From Vibrio atlanticus (GTDB lineage: Bacteria; Pseudomonadota; Gammaproteobacteria; Enterobacterales; Vibrionaceae): DNA of 64,000 bases. Below the pieces are notes generated by a model. That model searched no databases. It had not been told where the DNA came from and saw only the letters and a list, made by a program, of their open reading frames with translations. Where the stretch lies: NCBI RefSeq assembly GCF_024347315.1, contig NZ_AP025461.1, forward strand, positions 806,001-870,000, written 5' to 3'. Made by a program: the position numbers and the translations under genes. Positions 33,546 to 41,852 of the stretch are shown here, piece by piece (position 1 is the stretch's first letter; each line of letters begins with the position of its first letter).

Positions 33546-35111
33546 ATGAGCCACCAATCTGCGTCATCTACTTCTTCAACATTTTCAGAACAACAACAAC
33601 GCTTTAGCAATATCATTTCAGATGCCAACCTGTCCCCAAAACAGAAGTCGAGCTATCTTGCCTTAGAAGCTGAAGCCAGTCTGCCGTATATGCCGGTAAG
33701 CAATGAAGTAGAGCAAGCCTTACAACAAGGTGTGCTGTGTGACATGTTTGAAGGTCACGCCCCATTTAAGCCGCGCTATGTGCTTCCTGATTATTCTAAA
33801 TACTTACATCAAGGCTCCAAGTATTTAGAGCTTAGCGCGGCTACTAATTTCGACGAAGCATTGAACATGCTCACCATCCTTTATCATCACGTTCCATCAG
33901 TGACTTCAATTCCGGTTTACTTAGGCCAGTTGGACGATGTGTTGATGCCTTTTGTTGGCGGTTTGACGGATGAGCAGGTATACCAAAAGCTGAAGCTGTT
34001 CTGGATCATGCTGGATCGCACGCTGCCAGATGCCTTCATGCACGTTAATATTGGCCCTAGTGACAACATTGTATGTCGCACTATTTTACGTGTGGATGCT
34101 GAACTCAAGCAGATCGCACCTAACTTAACCTTTATGTACGACCCTGCAGTCACATCTGATGACCTGCTTCGTCATGCTGCGAGCAATATCTGTGAATGCA
34201 GCAAGCCGCACATTGCCAATTATCCTGCACACGCCGCTGCGTACGGAGATAAGCGTTTTGGCATCGTGAGTTGCTACAACTCTTTGCCTCTGGCGGGTGG
34301 TTCAAACACGCTAGTACGTATGAACCTCAAGCAAGTGGCTCTGAAATCTGAAGACAGCGTAGACTTCTTACAGCAAGTACTACCTAACTACAGCAGCATC
34401 ATGATCGAATTGATGAATGCACGTAGTCGCTTCTTACATGAAGAGTCTAACTTCTTCGAAGGCTTCTTAACCAAAGAAGGCTTAATTGAAGAAGATCGCT
34501 TTGCGCCAATGTTTGGTATTTATGGCATGGCTGAGGCGGTTAACATCTTAATGGAAAAAGAAGGCAAAGCAGGGCGCTATGGTCACGATGAACAAGCAAA
34601 TCAGTTAGGCCATCGTATTTCTGAAAAGCTGGCTGAGATTGTTGAAAACTCGGAAGTGAAATATGGGCTGGAAGGTAAGGCTCTGTTACACGCTCAAGGT
34701 GGTATCAGCCTCGATGAAGATGTGACGCCGGGTGTACGCATCCCTTATGGAACAGAACCGGATCCAGTGTCTTACGTACGTGCGACGGCTGGTCACCACA
34801 AGTTCTACACGTCGGGCATCAGCGACATTCTAACGATTGACGAAACGGTGAAGTCCAACCCAGAAGCGATGTTCAACCTGTGTAAAGGGGCGATTCAAGC
34901 GGGTTACCGTGAGTTCACCGCTAACGTAGCATCGAACGATTTGGTTCGTGTGACAGGTTATATGATTAAGCTGTCTGACATTGCCAAATATGACGAGCAA
35001 GGTTCACGCACCAATACCACTTTCCTTGGTGCTGAAGCTGCAAAAAATACGGGCATACTAGAGCGTAAACCACGCGTAGCGAGCTTAGAGATGTCGCCGA
35101 CATACGAATAG
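33546..35111 (+). CDS. yjjI: YjjI family glycyl radical enzyme
   Basis: Glycyl radical enzyme of 521 residues. The C-terminal radical loop reads VRVTGYMIKLSDI, with Gly471 as the radical site. Candidate active-site cysteines are Cys243 (GIVSCYNSL) and the Cys216/Cys218 pair; the CxE motif of PFL-like enzymes is not obvious. YjjI is shorter than pyruvate formate-lyase (about 760) and its reaction is unknown. It forms a unit with the activase gene yjjW 49 bases downstream. It should act only without oxygen. The first 20 residues are Ser/Thr-rich and probably disordered. Confidence 0.93.
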   Translation: MSHQSASSTSSTFSEQQQRFSNIISDANLSPKQKSSYLALEAEASLPYMPVSNEVEQALQQGVLCDMFEGHAPFKPRYVLPDYSKYLHQGSKYLELSAATNFDEALNMLTILYHHVPSVTSIPVYLGQLDDVLMPFVGGLTDEQVYQKLKLFWIMLDRTLPDAFMHVNIGPSDNIVCRTILRVDAELKQIAPNLTFMYDPAVTSDDLLRHAASNICECSKPHIANYPAHAAAYGDKRFGIVSCYNSLPLAGGSNTLVRMNLKQVALKSEDSVDFLQQVLPNYSSIMIELMNARSRFLHEESNFFEGFLTKEGLIEEDRFAPMFGIYGMAEAVNILMEKEGKAGRYGHDEQANQLGHRISEKLAEIVENSEVKYGLEGKALLHAQGGISLDEDVTPGVRIPYGTEPDPVSYVRATAGHHKFYTSGISDILTIDETVKSNPEAMFNLCKGAIQAGYREFTANVASNDLVRVTGYMIKLSDIAKYDEQGSRTNTTFLGAEAAKNTGILERKPRVASLEMSPTYE

Positions 35112-35160
35112 CTTTAACGTACGCATGTTATGTGTTTCTCGAATACGAACAATGTGAATT

Positions 35161-36075
35161 ATGAAAATTTCTGATCTAACAACTCAAATGGCTAGGGTTA
35201 AAAATAATAAGACAGAAAAACAAGCGAAGGTCAGCCGTGTGCTGACCTTTTCTTGTGTTGATGGACCAGGAAATCGCTTGGTGCTGTTCCTACAGGGGTG
35301 TAATTTCTATTGCATCACTTGTCATAATCCACACACCATCAACCACTGTAACCATTGTGGAGACTGCGTGAGTGGCTGCCCGAGCAGTGCTCTGAGTCTT
35401 ATTGAAGGCAAAGTGAAGTGGGATCCGTTAGCGTGTACCAACTGCGATCAGTGCGTCGATATCTGTGATCATAAGTCTAGCCCCAAAATCACCACGATGA
35501 CGGTATCAGATGTGCTTGAACTGGTTAGGCACAATCAATTCTTCCTGAGCGGTATTACCGTTTCGGGTGGCGAGGCGACCATGCAATTGCCGTTTATCGT
35601 CGAGCTATTTCAGGCGATCAAAAGCGATCCGCAATTGGCACACTTAACGTGTTTTATTGATAGTAATGGCTCGTTGACACAGCAAGGTTGGGATAAGGTA
35701 TTACCTTACCTTGATGGTGCGATGATCGACCTAAAATCATGGCAATCTGAAACGTATCAATGGTTAGTGGGTAGAGGGAACCATCGAGTGTTTGAAACCA
35801 TTAACTACTTAGCTGATAAAGGCAAATTACATGAAGTTCGGTTACTGCATATTCCTAATAAAAGTGACCTAGATATCGAGGTAGAGCAGGTCGGGTATTA
35901 CTTGAAGGGTTTGCCAAGTGATGTTCGAATTCGGTTAAATGCGTTCCAACATCATGGGGTAATTGGCGAAGCTTTAGAGTGGCCTAAATGCACCGAACAA
36001 CAAATGCAGAGCTTTCACGATAAGCTCTACTCAATTGTTCAAAGAGCAATGCAAACCCCTGAGGTATATACTTAG
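35161..36075 (+). CDS. yjjW: YjjW glycyl-radical-enzyme activase (radical SAM)
   Basis: Radical SAM activase of 304 residues for YjjI. The radical SAM cluster motif is C47-x3-C51-x2-C54 (GCNFYCITC). Two extra ferredoxin-type 4Fe-4S motifs follow: C63, C66, C69, C73 and C92, C95, C98, C102. The glycine-rich SAM motif is ITVSGGEATMQ. It makes the glycyl radical on YjjI by hydrogen abstraction. It is co-directional with yjjI with a 49-base gap and no terminator between. A stretch of 20-30 polar residues precedes the usual start of the domain. Confidence 0.94.
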   Translation: MKISDLTTQMARVKNNKTEKQAKVSRVLTFSCVDGPGNRLVLFLQGCNFYCITCHNPHTINHCNHCGDCVSGCPSSALSLIEGKVKWDPLACTNCDQCVDICDHKSSPKITTMTVSDVLELVRHNQFFLSGITVSGGEATMQLPFIVELFQAIKSDPQLAHLTCFIDSNGSLTQQGWDKVLPYLDGAMIDLKSWQSETYQWLVGRGNHRVFETINYLADKGKLHEVRLLHIPNKSDLDIEVEQVGYYLKGLPSDVRIRLNAFQHHGVIGEALEWPKCTEQQMQSFHDKLYSIVQRAMQTPEVYT

Positions 36076-36140
36076 TCTCTTATCAAATTTCAGTCTTTAT
36101 AAAACCAGTCTAGTTAGTTCAATCTGCTTCTAACAAAGGT

Positions 36141-37052
36141 CTAGGCTTCTAAAAACAAGTCACACAACCATTTGATCGCCTGATCATTCATGTTTGGCTT
36201 GTTCCATACCAAACTATACGCTACTTTTCCGTAATTAAAAGGAAGCGGTTTACTTACCAAGCCTTGTGCTTGTTTGGCATGCTCAGCCCATTGTTTTGAG
36301 CAAGTGAACAAGAAAGGTGTGTGGTGACATAGCACCGCAGCCGCGCCAAAGTCCGCTACCGATATCGCCATATCTCTAGGCTTATGACATTGCACTAAGT
36401 TTTGCTCAAAGTAAGGCTTAGACAGTTCGTTATCTAAGATTCCAATGTGTTTGTAATCTAAATAGCCTTCAACCGTTAGTTCTTGCTGAGCGAGAGGGTG
36501 GTGTGCACCCATCAAACAAACCATTTCATCAGGAAGAATCGTTTCCCACACCAGCTCTTTATTATCCGTTGGGGGTTGAGAGATATCGTGTGGCAACAGG
36601 ATCAAGTTGACCTTACCACTGAGCAAAGCATCGAATCCAAGTTCTTGTTTCGAATAGATATTAAGTTTGGCGCTTGGTGCAAGTTCCGTGGTGATTTTGC
36701 TGATCTTCGAGGCAAACACTTCGAAGGTACTTTCACGCATCGAAAGTGAAAAGCTGCCTTGATACTCCTGAGGAGTAAAACTCTTTTGGTGAAGTAACCC
36801 GTTCATGCTGGAAAGAATCGCGTGAACAGTGGGCGCTATTTTCAGGGCAAAGGGAGTCGGGATCAGCTTGGTGCCGTCTCGATAGAAAAGTTCGTCATTA
36901 AGGATGTCACGCAGCTGAGACAATGTCTTACTCACACTCGAAGGGCTGACAAAGAGTTGCTCTGACGTTTGAGTGACGCTGTGGGTGTTCAGCATAATAT
37001 GAAGCGCAGTGAGGTGTTTAAGGCTCACTCGCGATAAATGTAAGTAATCCAT
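36141..37052 (-). CDS. LysR-type transcription regulator
   Basis: LysR regulator of about 303 residues from the ATG at 37052 (the frame is open to a TTG at 37067). The helix-turn-helix is at about residues 10-65 (LNTHSVTQTSEQLFVSPSSV) and the effector-binding domain follows. It converges on yjjI-yjjW and is upstream of, and co-directional with, the HMG-CoA reductase gene. It could regulate the palindrome-rich yjjI promoter, but nothing here proves it. Confidence 0.88.
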   Translation of the reverse strand: MDYLHLSRVSLKHLTALHIMLNTHSVTQTSEQLFVSPSSVSKTLSQLRDILNDELFYRDGTKLIPTPFALKIAPTVHAILSSMNGLLHQKSFTPQEYQGSFSLSMRESTFEVFASKISKITTELAPSAKLNIYSKQELGFDALLSGKVNLILLPHDISQPPTDNKELVWETILPDEMVCLMGAHHPLAQQELTVEGYLDYKHIGILDNELSKPYFEQNLVQCHKPRDMAISVADFGAAAVLCHHTPFLFTCSKQWAEHAKQAQGLVSKPLPFNYGKVAYSLVWNKPNMNDQAIKWLCDLFLEA

Positions 37053-37105
37053 ACACAACTCACTCAATGCGTGACAACGGTCGGTTTAAGGTTTTATAAC
37101 AGAAA

Positions 37106-38365
37106 CTAGCGCGCTAACTTGTGATGAGCGCGCGAAAAGTGACCCGCACAGAATGCGCCTACAATCGATAGCTCACCCGCCAAACATAAAGCCGCACAAA
37201 CCTCAGCTAAGGCTTGTGATTTACCGTTGCCGTGTAGCCCTAGTAAATCGAGACACGCTTTTTGGCTTGGTAGGCCAGTACCGCCACCGACTGTTCCTAA
37301 CATCAAGTTAGGCAGCGTTACACTCGCGTACAAACCACCTTCTTTGTTGAGCTCCATACGAGTCATACCAATCGCAGACTCAGCAACACACGCCGCGTCT
37401 TGACCGCAAGCAATGTAGAGTGCAGCAAGTGCATTGGCATAATGAGCATTGATACCAATCGTACCGCTTAGAGCACCACCGACTGTGGTCATTTGTCCGA
37501 ACTGCACCATCTTCTCTGGTGTGGTGTGGAGGTACTTAGCGACAAGTTCAGCAGAGATATTGACCTCGGCTGTGACTTTTTTACCACGAACGCTGCGCAA
37601 GGTTTGTGTATTGGCTTTCTTATCGCCTGATAAGTTGCCATCAAGGAAAGCATGATCGGGCTTAACCGGCGTATTTTCTATGATGTACTCAAATACAGCG
37701 TTGGTCGCGATAGTTACCATATTCTGACCAGAAGCGTCTCCGGTTAGAAATTCAAACACCAAGTAAACATGGTTACCTTCGATGTTGATATTGATGTCGG
37801 TAAGTTTGCCGTGCGACGTTGTTGATTCAGCTAAGGTTTTAAATTGGTCATACTGGGTCACTGCCCATGCCACAAACTGTCCTGCTTCAACTAATCCTTG
37901 GAATGCGAAACCAGGAGTGCGTGTTACGCCTTCATTGAGCAACATTGCACTTGCACCACCACAAGCTGTGATCAGCTTTGAACCACGGTTATACGACGCG
38001 ACAAGCGCCGCTTCAGTGGTTGCAAGTGGGACTAGGTAGTCGCCATTAGCAAACAGGCCATTGACTCTTAAAGGGCCAGATATACCAACAGGGACTTTTA
38101 CCGTGCCAATAAAGTGCTCTATGTTTTTCTCATAAGCCTGAATCTGGCTTTGAGTATGAGGGTCGAGCAGTTCTTGCTGCGAGTCTGCATTATCGAGAGC
38201 CGCCCAGCGACGTGTAAGGTTTTTTTCAGTCAGGTAAGGGCTTGGAGTCAGTTTATTCACTGGCTTATCAAAATGAGGCTGGAGCTTCTTTTCTAATTCG
38301 TCTGCGGAGATGTCGCCTCCTAAAATAGAAACATAGTCACGGCGATGCAGATTTAGTTTTGGCAT
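37106..38365 (-). CDS. Hydroxymethylglutaryl-CoA reductase
   Basis: Enzyme of 419 residues that converts HMG-CoA to mevalonate with NADPH, the committed step of the mevalonate route. Conserved motifs include the substrate glutamate (LATTEAALVASYNRG), the catalytic lysine (SGDKKANTQT), the catalytic aspartate (GDASGQNMVTIAT), TVGGGTGLPSQKACL and the terminal histidine pair (SRAHHKLA). The ATG at 38365 gives the start MPKLNLHRRDYVS; the frame is open to 38395. No other mevalonate gene is in the window. Bacterial relatives of this type occur in vibrios and were probably acquired horizontally. Confidence 0.94.
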   Translation of the reverse strand: MPKLNLHRRDYVSILGGDISADELEKKLQPHFDKPVNKLTPSPYLTEKNLTRRWAALDNADSQQELLDPHTQSQIQAYEKNIEHFIGTVKVPVGISGPLRVNGLFANGDYLVPLATTEAALVASYNRGSKLITACGGASAMLLNEGVTRTPGFAFQGLVEAGQFVAWAVTQYDQFKTLAESTTSHGKLTDININIEGNHVYLVFEFLTGDASGQNMVTIATNAVFEYIIENTPVKPDHAFLDGNLSGDKKANTQTLRSVRGKKVTAEVNISAELVAKYLHTTPEKMVQFGQMTTVGGALSGTIGINAHYANALAALYIACGQDAACVAESAIGMTRMELNKEGGLYASVTLPNLMLGTVGGGTGLPSQKACLDLLGLHGNGKSQALAEVCAALCLAGELSIVGAFCAGHFSRAHHKLAR

Positions 38366-38532
38366 AAATAGTATGAAGTAAAGTTTGTGCAGCAAAATTG
38401 ATTTGCGCTGATTCTACCGAGTAATAAACCAGAAACAAGTGCCTGATATAATGAGTTACAGTTTGTATGGATTTAGAGCCATTTGTTAGTCAAAAAGAGG
38501 GTAACCATCAAATCGATAAATAGTAGCTCGAA

Positions 38533-38853
38533 TCAGATATGGATATCGAGAAGGCTACCAATGGCTTCGTTTTGACGATCAACCACACTCGCACCAACAC
38601 GGTTGTAATTTGCGCTCTGTGTCAGCTTTAATAACGCTTCAGTAGAGGAAGAAGCTGGTTCAGGCTCTTTCTCTTTAAACGAAATGGGTTGTTCAGGTTC
38701 TATTTGATTGAAGCTCAAATCGCTAGTTTGGAAAGTGTCGTTGGTTTTTGGAGAGTGTTTGGAGTTTTGGTTAAGCTCGATAGCGGCTTCTTCAGCCATG
38801 TTGGTTGACTGCTGAATGATGGCGTAACCAGATTGAATACCAGATATCGACAT
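38533..38853 (-). CDS. Small hypothetical protein with flagellar-axial-like N-terminus
   Basis: Protein of 106 residues. The N-terminus (MSISGIQSGYAIIQQSTNMA) resembles the opening helix of flagellar rod and hook proteins, and the end (VVDRQNEAIGSLLDIHI) is also helical. The middle (about 30-70) is Pro-, Glu- and Ser-rich and likely disordered. It is too short to be a rod protein and no flagellar gene is near. The function is unknown. Confidence 0.7.
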   Translation of the reverse strand: MSISGIQSGYAIIQQSTNMAEEAAIELNQNSKHSPKTNDTFQTSDLSFNQIEPEQPISFKEKEPEPASSSTEALLKLTQSANYNRVGASVVDRQNEAIGSLLDIHI

Positions 38854-38974
38854 AGCAGAACCTTTTATTGACGTATGAAATGAGTCTAGGCGGACGATAT
38901 TTTGAGTGCAATGGAGAACGGCTACAAATTACTAAGATCAGGTGGATTTAAGCTAAAATAGTGACATTAGTCTA

Positions 38975-39136
38975 TTAATTGAACAACTCATTCAGTACGT
39001 TTAACTCTTCATCTGTCAAAAGAGAAGGTTGATCTGTTTCAAGGTTTTCGTCTATTTCACCTTGAAGTGCTTTCAATTGCTGCGGGTTAAGGAGCTGTAT
39101 TTTCTGCTTAAATGCTTCAAATTGCTGTGTATTCAT
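38975..39136 (-). CDS. Small hypothetical protein (53 residues)
   Basis: The frame from ATG 39136 reads MNTQQFEAFKQKIQLLNPQQ then LKALQGEIDENLETDQPSLL and TDEELNVLNELFN. It is amphipathic, helix-rich and acidic at the end, with an AAGG site before the ATG. The first 28 residues resemble the N-terminal helical part of IS1595-type transposases (a run of F, L and Q before the zinc region). It may therefore be a domesticated or leftover fragment, or an unrelated small protein. Confidence 0.55.
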   Translation of the reverse strand: MNTQQFEAFKQKIQLLNPQQLKALQGEIDENLETDQPSLLTDEELNVLNELFN

Positions 39137-39488
39137 AATGAGACCTTAGTTCAAATCCATATGCTCAATAGAGCATAGCTTACTGATTCAATAAATCAAA
39201 CAAGATTAAGTGAATATTAAATGAAGTTTGAAGTTTCCTAAAACTAAGACAACTATAGATCCCTTTGATTGTTTTTTGTCCGAGGAATGTTAGGCAAAGT
39301 TATGGATGAGTCAATCAAAGTCAGCAAGTTTACATGCGTGTAAGATTTGAACGGCCCTTGTAGATAAAGGGTAGGCAAGTGGTTGCTCTACCTAGATGAG
39401 CCTTTTGGTAGAGCAATGTATAAACACACGGAGTGTTCAAAAAATGAGCAGTTTCGTTATCTTTTTGTTTTTACTGTTGTTTTGTTTT
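39137..39488. other. Intergenic stretch with a perfect inverted repeat
   Basis: About 350 bases. The one clear element is a 10-bp perfect inverted repeat, TTGCTCTACC (39383-39392) and GGTAGAGCAA (39407-39416), with a 14-base loop. It has no T run on either side, so it is more likely an operator or structured RNA element than a terminator. It lies 73 bases past the stop of the YccS-like gene. Confidence 0.5.
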
Positions 39489-41675
39489 TCATCTTGAAAC
39501 TTCTTTTTCAAGCGGCTTTTCAATCTTAACTTTAACTGCAAATTTTGTGGCTAAGGTATGCAGTTCTGGAAGCATTCGATAAATCAAATGTAGCTGTTGT
39601 AGAACCATTCTAACAGAGCTCTCATCCTCTTCTCTCCATTCACTTAAACGCTTATCAAGTTCAGGATCGTAAGCGTTTTTTACTTCGCATTGTTCTTGAT
39701 GACAAAACAGCTGGTCGTTGAGAGCGTCGAGATGCTCGTGTATTACTCTGTGTGCGTCCAGTACCAGTTTATGTGTTGCTTCGTCATCGATACGTGTTCT
39801 ATGAGCACCCAGAGCAGAGATATAGCTGAGTAGTGCATGGTTAAGTGTTAGGAATCGGAAGCTCTCATCTTCAGACGTACGGTACTTACCCGGCTCAACC
39901 AGCATGCTACTAACAGCGGCAGTCAGATTTGCATCATTGTTATGTGCACTGCGGCGTGCAATACGATAGCTAAGGCTGTCTTTTTTGCCTACACGGTATT
40001 GGCCAATGATCTGAGCGAGATAATCTTTATTGGAATCAAGCGCATCTGCCATCACCTTGTGAAGTCGTTTTGATTGCCAGTCCGGTAAAATATAGCTAAC
40101 CGCTAAAACAGCAAGCGCGCTGCCAATGAAGGTATCTGCTAGTCTTGGCAATACAACTGCGTAGCCTTCCCCTAATTGATTGAAGCAAAAGAGCACAAGC
40201 AGTGTGATAAAGGCGGTCGCGAAGCCGTAGTTATTGATACGGAAAGCGAAGAACATCACGCCACTGACCACAATGAATACCAGCTGACTCTCTTGAGATG
40301 GGAAAAAGGTCAACAACGGTACTCCAATCAACAAGCCTGCGACGGTGCCAATGACACGAGCCGTCAGCTTTTGTCGCGTTGCACTGTAGTTTGGTTGGCA
40401 CACAAACAGTGTTGTTAGCAAAATCCAATAACCTCTTTCAATCTCAAAACCTTGGATAATTCCGTAACCGATCGTCAAAGTGATCGCCATACGAATTGCA
40501 TGACGAAATAGCATCGAGTCGGTGTTCAAGTTGGCTTTGATCTTATGCCACATCGCCGTCAAAGTATGAGGGTTGGTATCGTCCAGTACGCCTTCTTCTA
40601 GTTTTTCTGCATCTGGGTTACTTATATTTGATAGCTGTTTTTCGACGGTAGCTAGGTTATTAAATAAGTAATCCAACTGGTTGAGCAGTGATTTCCATTC
40701 TGGGTTGTTCTGTTGATGCAGATGATTAAGTGAAGACATCAGTTCATCCAGTGCCAGAACAGATTTTTCGCCATGTTGGTATTCAGCGCCAACCTTCAGT
40801 GAGCTTGCCACTTCTTTACAAGCTTTAGCTTGGGCTTCGAGCAGATACTTAAATCGAAATAAAACGTCTGATCGCTCAAAGTGTTTTGCCAGTTCTTGAT
40901 AACGGTAGTGGCTGGAGCTTACGCGTTCATGAATATCCTGTGCGATGAAGTAAGTATTAAGGAATCGGTCACTCGGTCCGTCAATGTGCCCGCGCTTAGA
41001 GCGGTTGAGTAGCGTCGCTTTGCACATGTTGAGCGCGTTAACAGTGCTAGCATTGAGTTTGGCTTCAATAATGCGATGTGGTTGGGGAATCAAATCTGAA
41101 ACTGGATAGAAGAGCTCTGCTTTAGAGCCGATGTAATTGCCGATTTGATCGAATACTGTTGCTAGGTTTTGCTGCACTGGTTGCATTGGCCATACGATCT
41201 GCCAAATCATCGACATGAAGTAGTACCAAGCTGCGCCCGTTAACAGTAATAGAGGTTGAAACCAAAGGTTAGTGCTCTCGTGAGCCCCAAGCATGGCGTA
41301 GATAGCCACAAGTAATGATCCAAATGCGATACTGGCATATTTAGGGCCAATTGCCCCAAGTATAATAAAAGAGAAGGTTGAAACGAAAAGCCCTATCGCG
41401 AACAGCCAAGGCGTGTCGAAGAGAATCTCAATAGAGAAGGCTGCAACGGCAAAACAGATAAAGGTTAGCGTGAGTGCTTTCAAACGTCCGGTAAAGCTAT
41501 CATCACTTTCAGCAAGAGCCGCAGCAATAACCCCTAAAATTAATGGTGTGATCAGTGTGTTTTGACCATAATACCAAGCAGGTACTACAACACCGAGCAG
41601 AGTGATGAGAATTAATACGCTGTAATTTATGGTTTTATTCGCCCAATAAAGGCGTAGTTTTGCTGAGAAGTCCAC
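39489..41675 (-). CDS. YccS/YhfK-like FUSC family inner-membrane protein
   Basis: Membrane protein of 728 residues in the aromatic-acid exporter-like FUSC family. Two blocks of about six membrane helices each (about 15-165 and 395-525) are separated by a helical cytoplasmic domain. A second soluble domain forms the C-terminus. A typical motif is ERGYWILLTTLFVCQPNYSA. The start is GTG at 41675 behind AAGTGAG. E. coli YccS has no firmly known substrate. It is divergent from helD. Confidence 0.88.
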   Translation of the reverse strand: MDFSAKLRLYWANKTINYSVLILITLLGVVVPAWYYGQNTLITPLILGVIAAALAESDDSFTGRLKALTLTFICFAVAAFSIEILFDTPWLFAIGLFVSTFSFIILGAIGPKYASIAFGSLLVAIYAMLGAHESTNLWFQPLLLLTGAAWYYFMSMIWQIVWPMQPVQQNLATVFDQIGNYIGSKAELFYPVSDLIPQPHRIIEAKLNASTVNALNMCKATLLNRSKRGHIDGPSDRFLNTYFIAQDIHERVSSSHYRYQELAKHFERSDVLFRFKYLLEAQAKACKEVASSLKVGAEYQHGEKSVLALDELMSSLNHLHQQNNPEWKSLLNQLDYLFNNLATVEKQLSNISNPDAEKLEEGVLDDTNPHTLTAMWHKIKANLNTDSMLFRHAIRMAITLTIGYGIIQGFEIERGYWILLTTLFVCQPNYSATRQKLTARVIGTVAGLLIGVPLLTFFPSQESQLVFIVVSGVMFFAFRINNYGFATAFITLLVLFCFNQLGEGYAVVLPRLADTFIGSALAVLAVSYILPDWQSKRLHKVMADALDSNKDYLAQIIGQYRVGKKDSLSYRIARRSAHNNDANLTAAVSSMLVEPGKYRTSEDESFRFLTLNHALLSYISALGAHRTRIDDEATHKLVLDAHRVIHEHLDALNDQLFCHQEQCEVKNAYDPELDKRLSEWREEDESSVRMVLQQLHLIYRMLPELHTLATKFAVKVKIEKPLEKEVSR

Positions 41676-41852
41676 AGTCGCTCACTTGACACACTAAAAC
41701 CATAATCCTAACAGAAATCAAGCACAAGAATTTGATACTTATCCATAATTGCCCCTAGGTGGTCATGAAAGCGTCGATAAGCAGTGAGACATTATTAATT
41801 CTCACTGCATCATGATATAAATTCAATATTCCCTATTAAAGAGCACGCTCCA

